This document shows, one piece after another, positions 63,464 through 64,000 of a stretch of 64,000 bases of DNA (position 1 is the stretch's first letter; each line of letters opens with the position of its first letter). The notes beneath the pieces were generated by a model, which worked only from the letters and a program-made list of their open reading frames with translations, had not been told where the DNA came from and searched no databases. The translations under genes and the position numbers were made by a program. The stretch is taken from NCBI GenBank assembly GCA_020161265.1, contig JAIUOC010000005.1:186001-250000 (forward strand). Direction: 5' to 3'. This stretch comes from Chloroflexota bacterium (GTDB lineage: Bacteria > Chloroflexota > Chloroflexia > Chloroflexales > Herpetosiphonaceae).

Positions 63464-64000
63464 CTATTTTAAGCTTCCATACATCCGTAAAATTGGATCG
63501 ATTGCGCTGAGGTGGCTCAAGGCCCAAGCCAAACTGCTAGCCTGAACTGCCTCAGCCAACCAACGACTGCCTCGTGGCCAACGCCACGCCTGCCCGCGCA
63601 ACCACTCCAACCAATAGGCTCCAAGTACCAACAACAATGGCACAATCGGCAGATAAAAACGATCTTTGTTCCATGTTAGGGCAATAATTGGAATATAGCT
63701 TAAACTCAGCCATGCTAATAAGCTCAAACGTGGGTCAGCCCGTTTCAACACCGCTAAGCCCAATCCCAAAAGCATCAATAAGCCAAATGGCCAAATAAAG
63801 ATTGTATGCAAGGTAAAGCTGAAAAATTGGCTTAAATTAGCTTGCCAATGACGAAATAGGCCATACGGGTCAAACGCCACAATATCGTATAGGCCTGTAT
63901 CGCTGGGCGCGGTGGCAATCGCTTCGGGGCTATCGGCAGCTACCACCGCATCAACCCGATTGTAGGCAGCTTGCCAGATATTCTCATATTGTTGTGAGAA
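63464..64000 (-). CDS. Membrane glycosyltransferase, ArnT/GT39-like (partial, 5' end outside window)
   Basis: The C-terminal 178 residues of a multi-helix membrane protein. The frame is open through base 64000. Seen: FSQQYENIWQAAYNRVD, YDPYGLFRHWQANLSQFFSF-like loop, helices around FLWPFGLLMLLGLGLAVL and LPIVPLLLVLGAYWLEWL, and the RFYLPIVP pattern that follows the KDRFY motif seen in dolichyl-phosphate-mannose-type transferases. The catalytic N-terminal part is missing, so assignment is moderate. A starting GTG at 63946 is not the true start. Confidence 0.6.
   Translation of the reverse strand, partial: FSQQYENIWQAAYNRVDAVVAADSPEAIATAPSDTGLYDIVAFDPYGLFRHWQANLSQFFSFTLHTIFIWPFGLLMLLGLGLAVLKRADPRLSLLAWLSLSYIPIIALTWNKDRFYLPIVPLLLVLGAYWLEWLRGQAWRWPRGSRWLAEAVQASSLAWALSHLSAIDPILRMYGSLK

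Noticed and set aside
1-64000. tRNA and rRNA genes
   Set aside because: No cloverleaf with a TTCGA-type T arm or rRNA core sequence was found by eye; a covariance search would be needed to be certain.

Overview
The window most likely comes from a filamentous gliding Chloroflexota bacterium, probably a Herpetosiphon relative. I infer this from the near-balanced base composition, the Q/N/A-rich proteins, the gene mix (GAF-rich kinases, ergothioneine pair, secreted proteins with PT-rich linkers or a YLPLV-type C terminus) and the intergenic repeats. No database search was possible. I saw no rRNA, tRNA, CRISPR array, transposase or phage gene.

Layout. 0-9 kb: a partial sulfite-oxidase-like molybdoenzyme, a 1212-residue GAF/PAS histidine kinase, secD-secF and a secreted M14 carboxypeptidase. 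9.4-21.8 kb: a coherent mannan or glucomannan utilisation locus, all on the minus strand. It holds a LacI regulator, GH130 phosphorylase, sugar-binding lipoprotein, DUF5060-type glycosidase lipoprotein, GH5, an AGE-family 2-epimerase, CE7 esterase, mannose-6-phosphate isomerase and GH2 beta-mannosidase. The last five are tightly packed. A sigma70-like promoter and two LacI-style operator candidates precede the binding-protein gene. 22-27 kb: a HisKA_2 kinase and a REC-PAS-GGDEF-EAL regulator, probably one phospho-relay into cyclic di-GMP turnover. 27-40 kb: an epoxide-hydrolase-like enzyme with two tiny coupled genes, a Ser/Thr kinase, a GT4 glycosyltransferase, a tandem family of four small membrane proteins (the last broken by an in-frame TAG), egtB-egtD, small membrane or secreted proteins, acs and hemW.

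40.9-55.7 kb: a cobalamin locus. A promoter, cobalamin riboswitch and terminator lead into cobO and cobN, each with its own N-terminal 2Fe-2S ferredoxin-like domain. A methyltransferase, cbiB, btuF, btuC, btuD, cobU, cobD and cobQ follow. A convergent ECF-type S component lies just beyond. Together they would chelate cobalt, adenosylate, finish the nucleotide loop and import corrinoids. Most corrin-ring genes are absent from the window. 55.7-64 kb: an rluD-like synthase, a DksA-like protein without its zinc cysteines, a beta-propeller lipoprotein, a large 5'-nucleotidase, an M23 peptidase, a GIDE-domain protein and a partial membrane glycosyltransferase.

The most unusual signal is a family of modular, roughly palindromic non-coding repeats at eight places between 9 and 55 kb. 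They are built from a few recurring short words. They supply the last codons and the stop of four genes (GH2, cbiB, btuC, ECF S component). One copy with 12-bp inverted ends lies inside cobD and is translated in frame close to the PLP lysine. This is the best candidate here for something undescribed: a dispersed element family that remodels protein termini and can exist as coding sequence.
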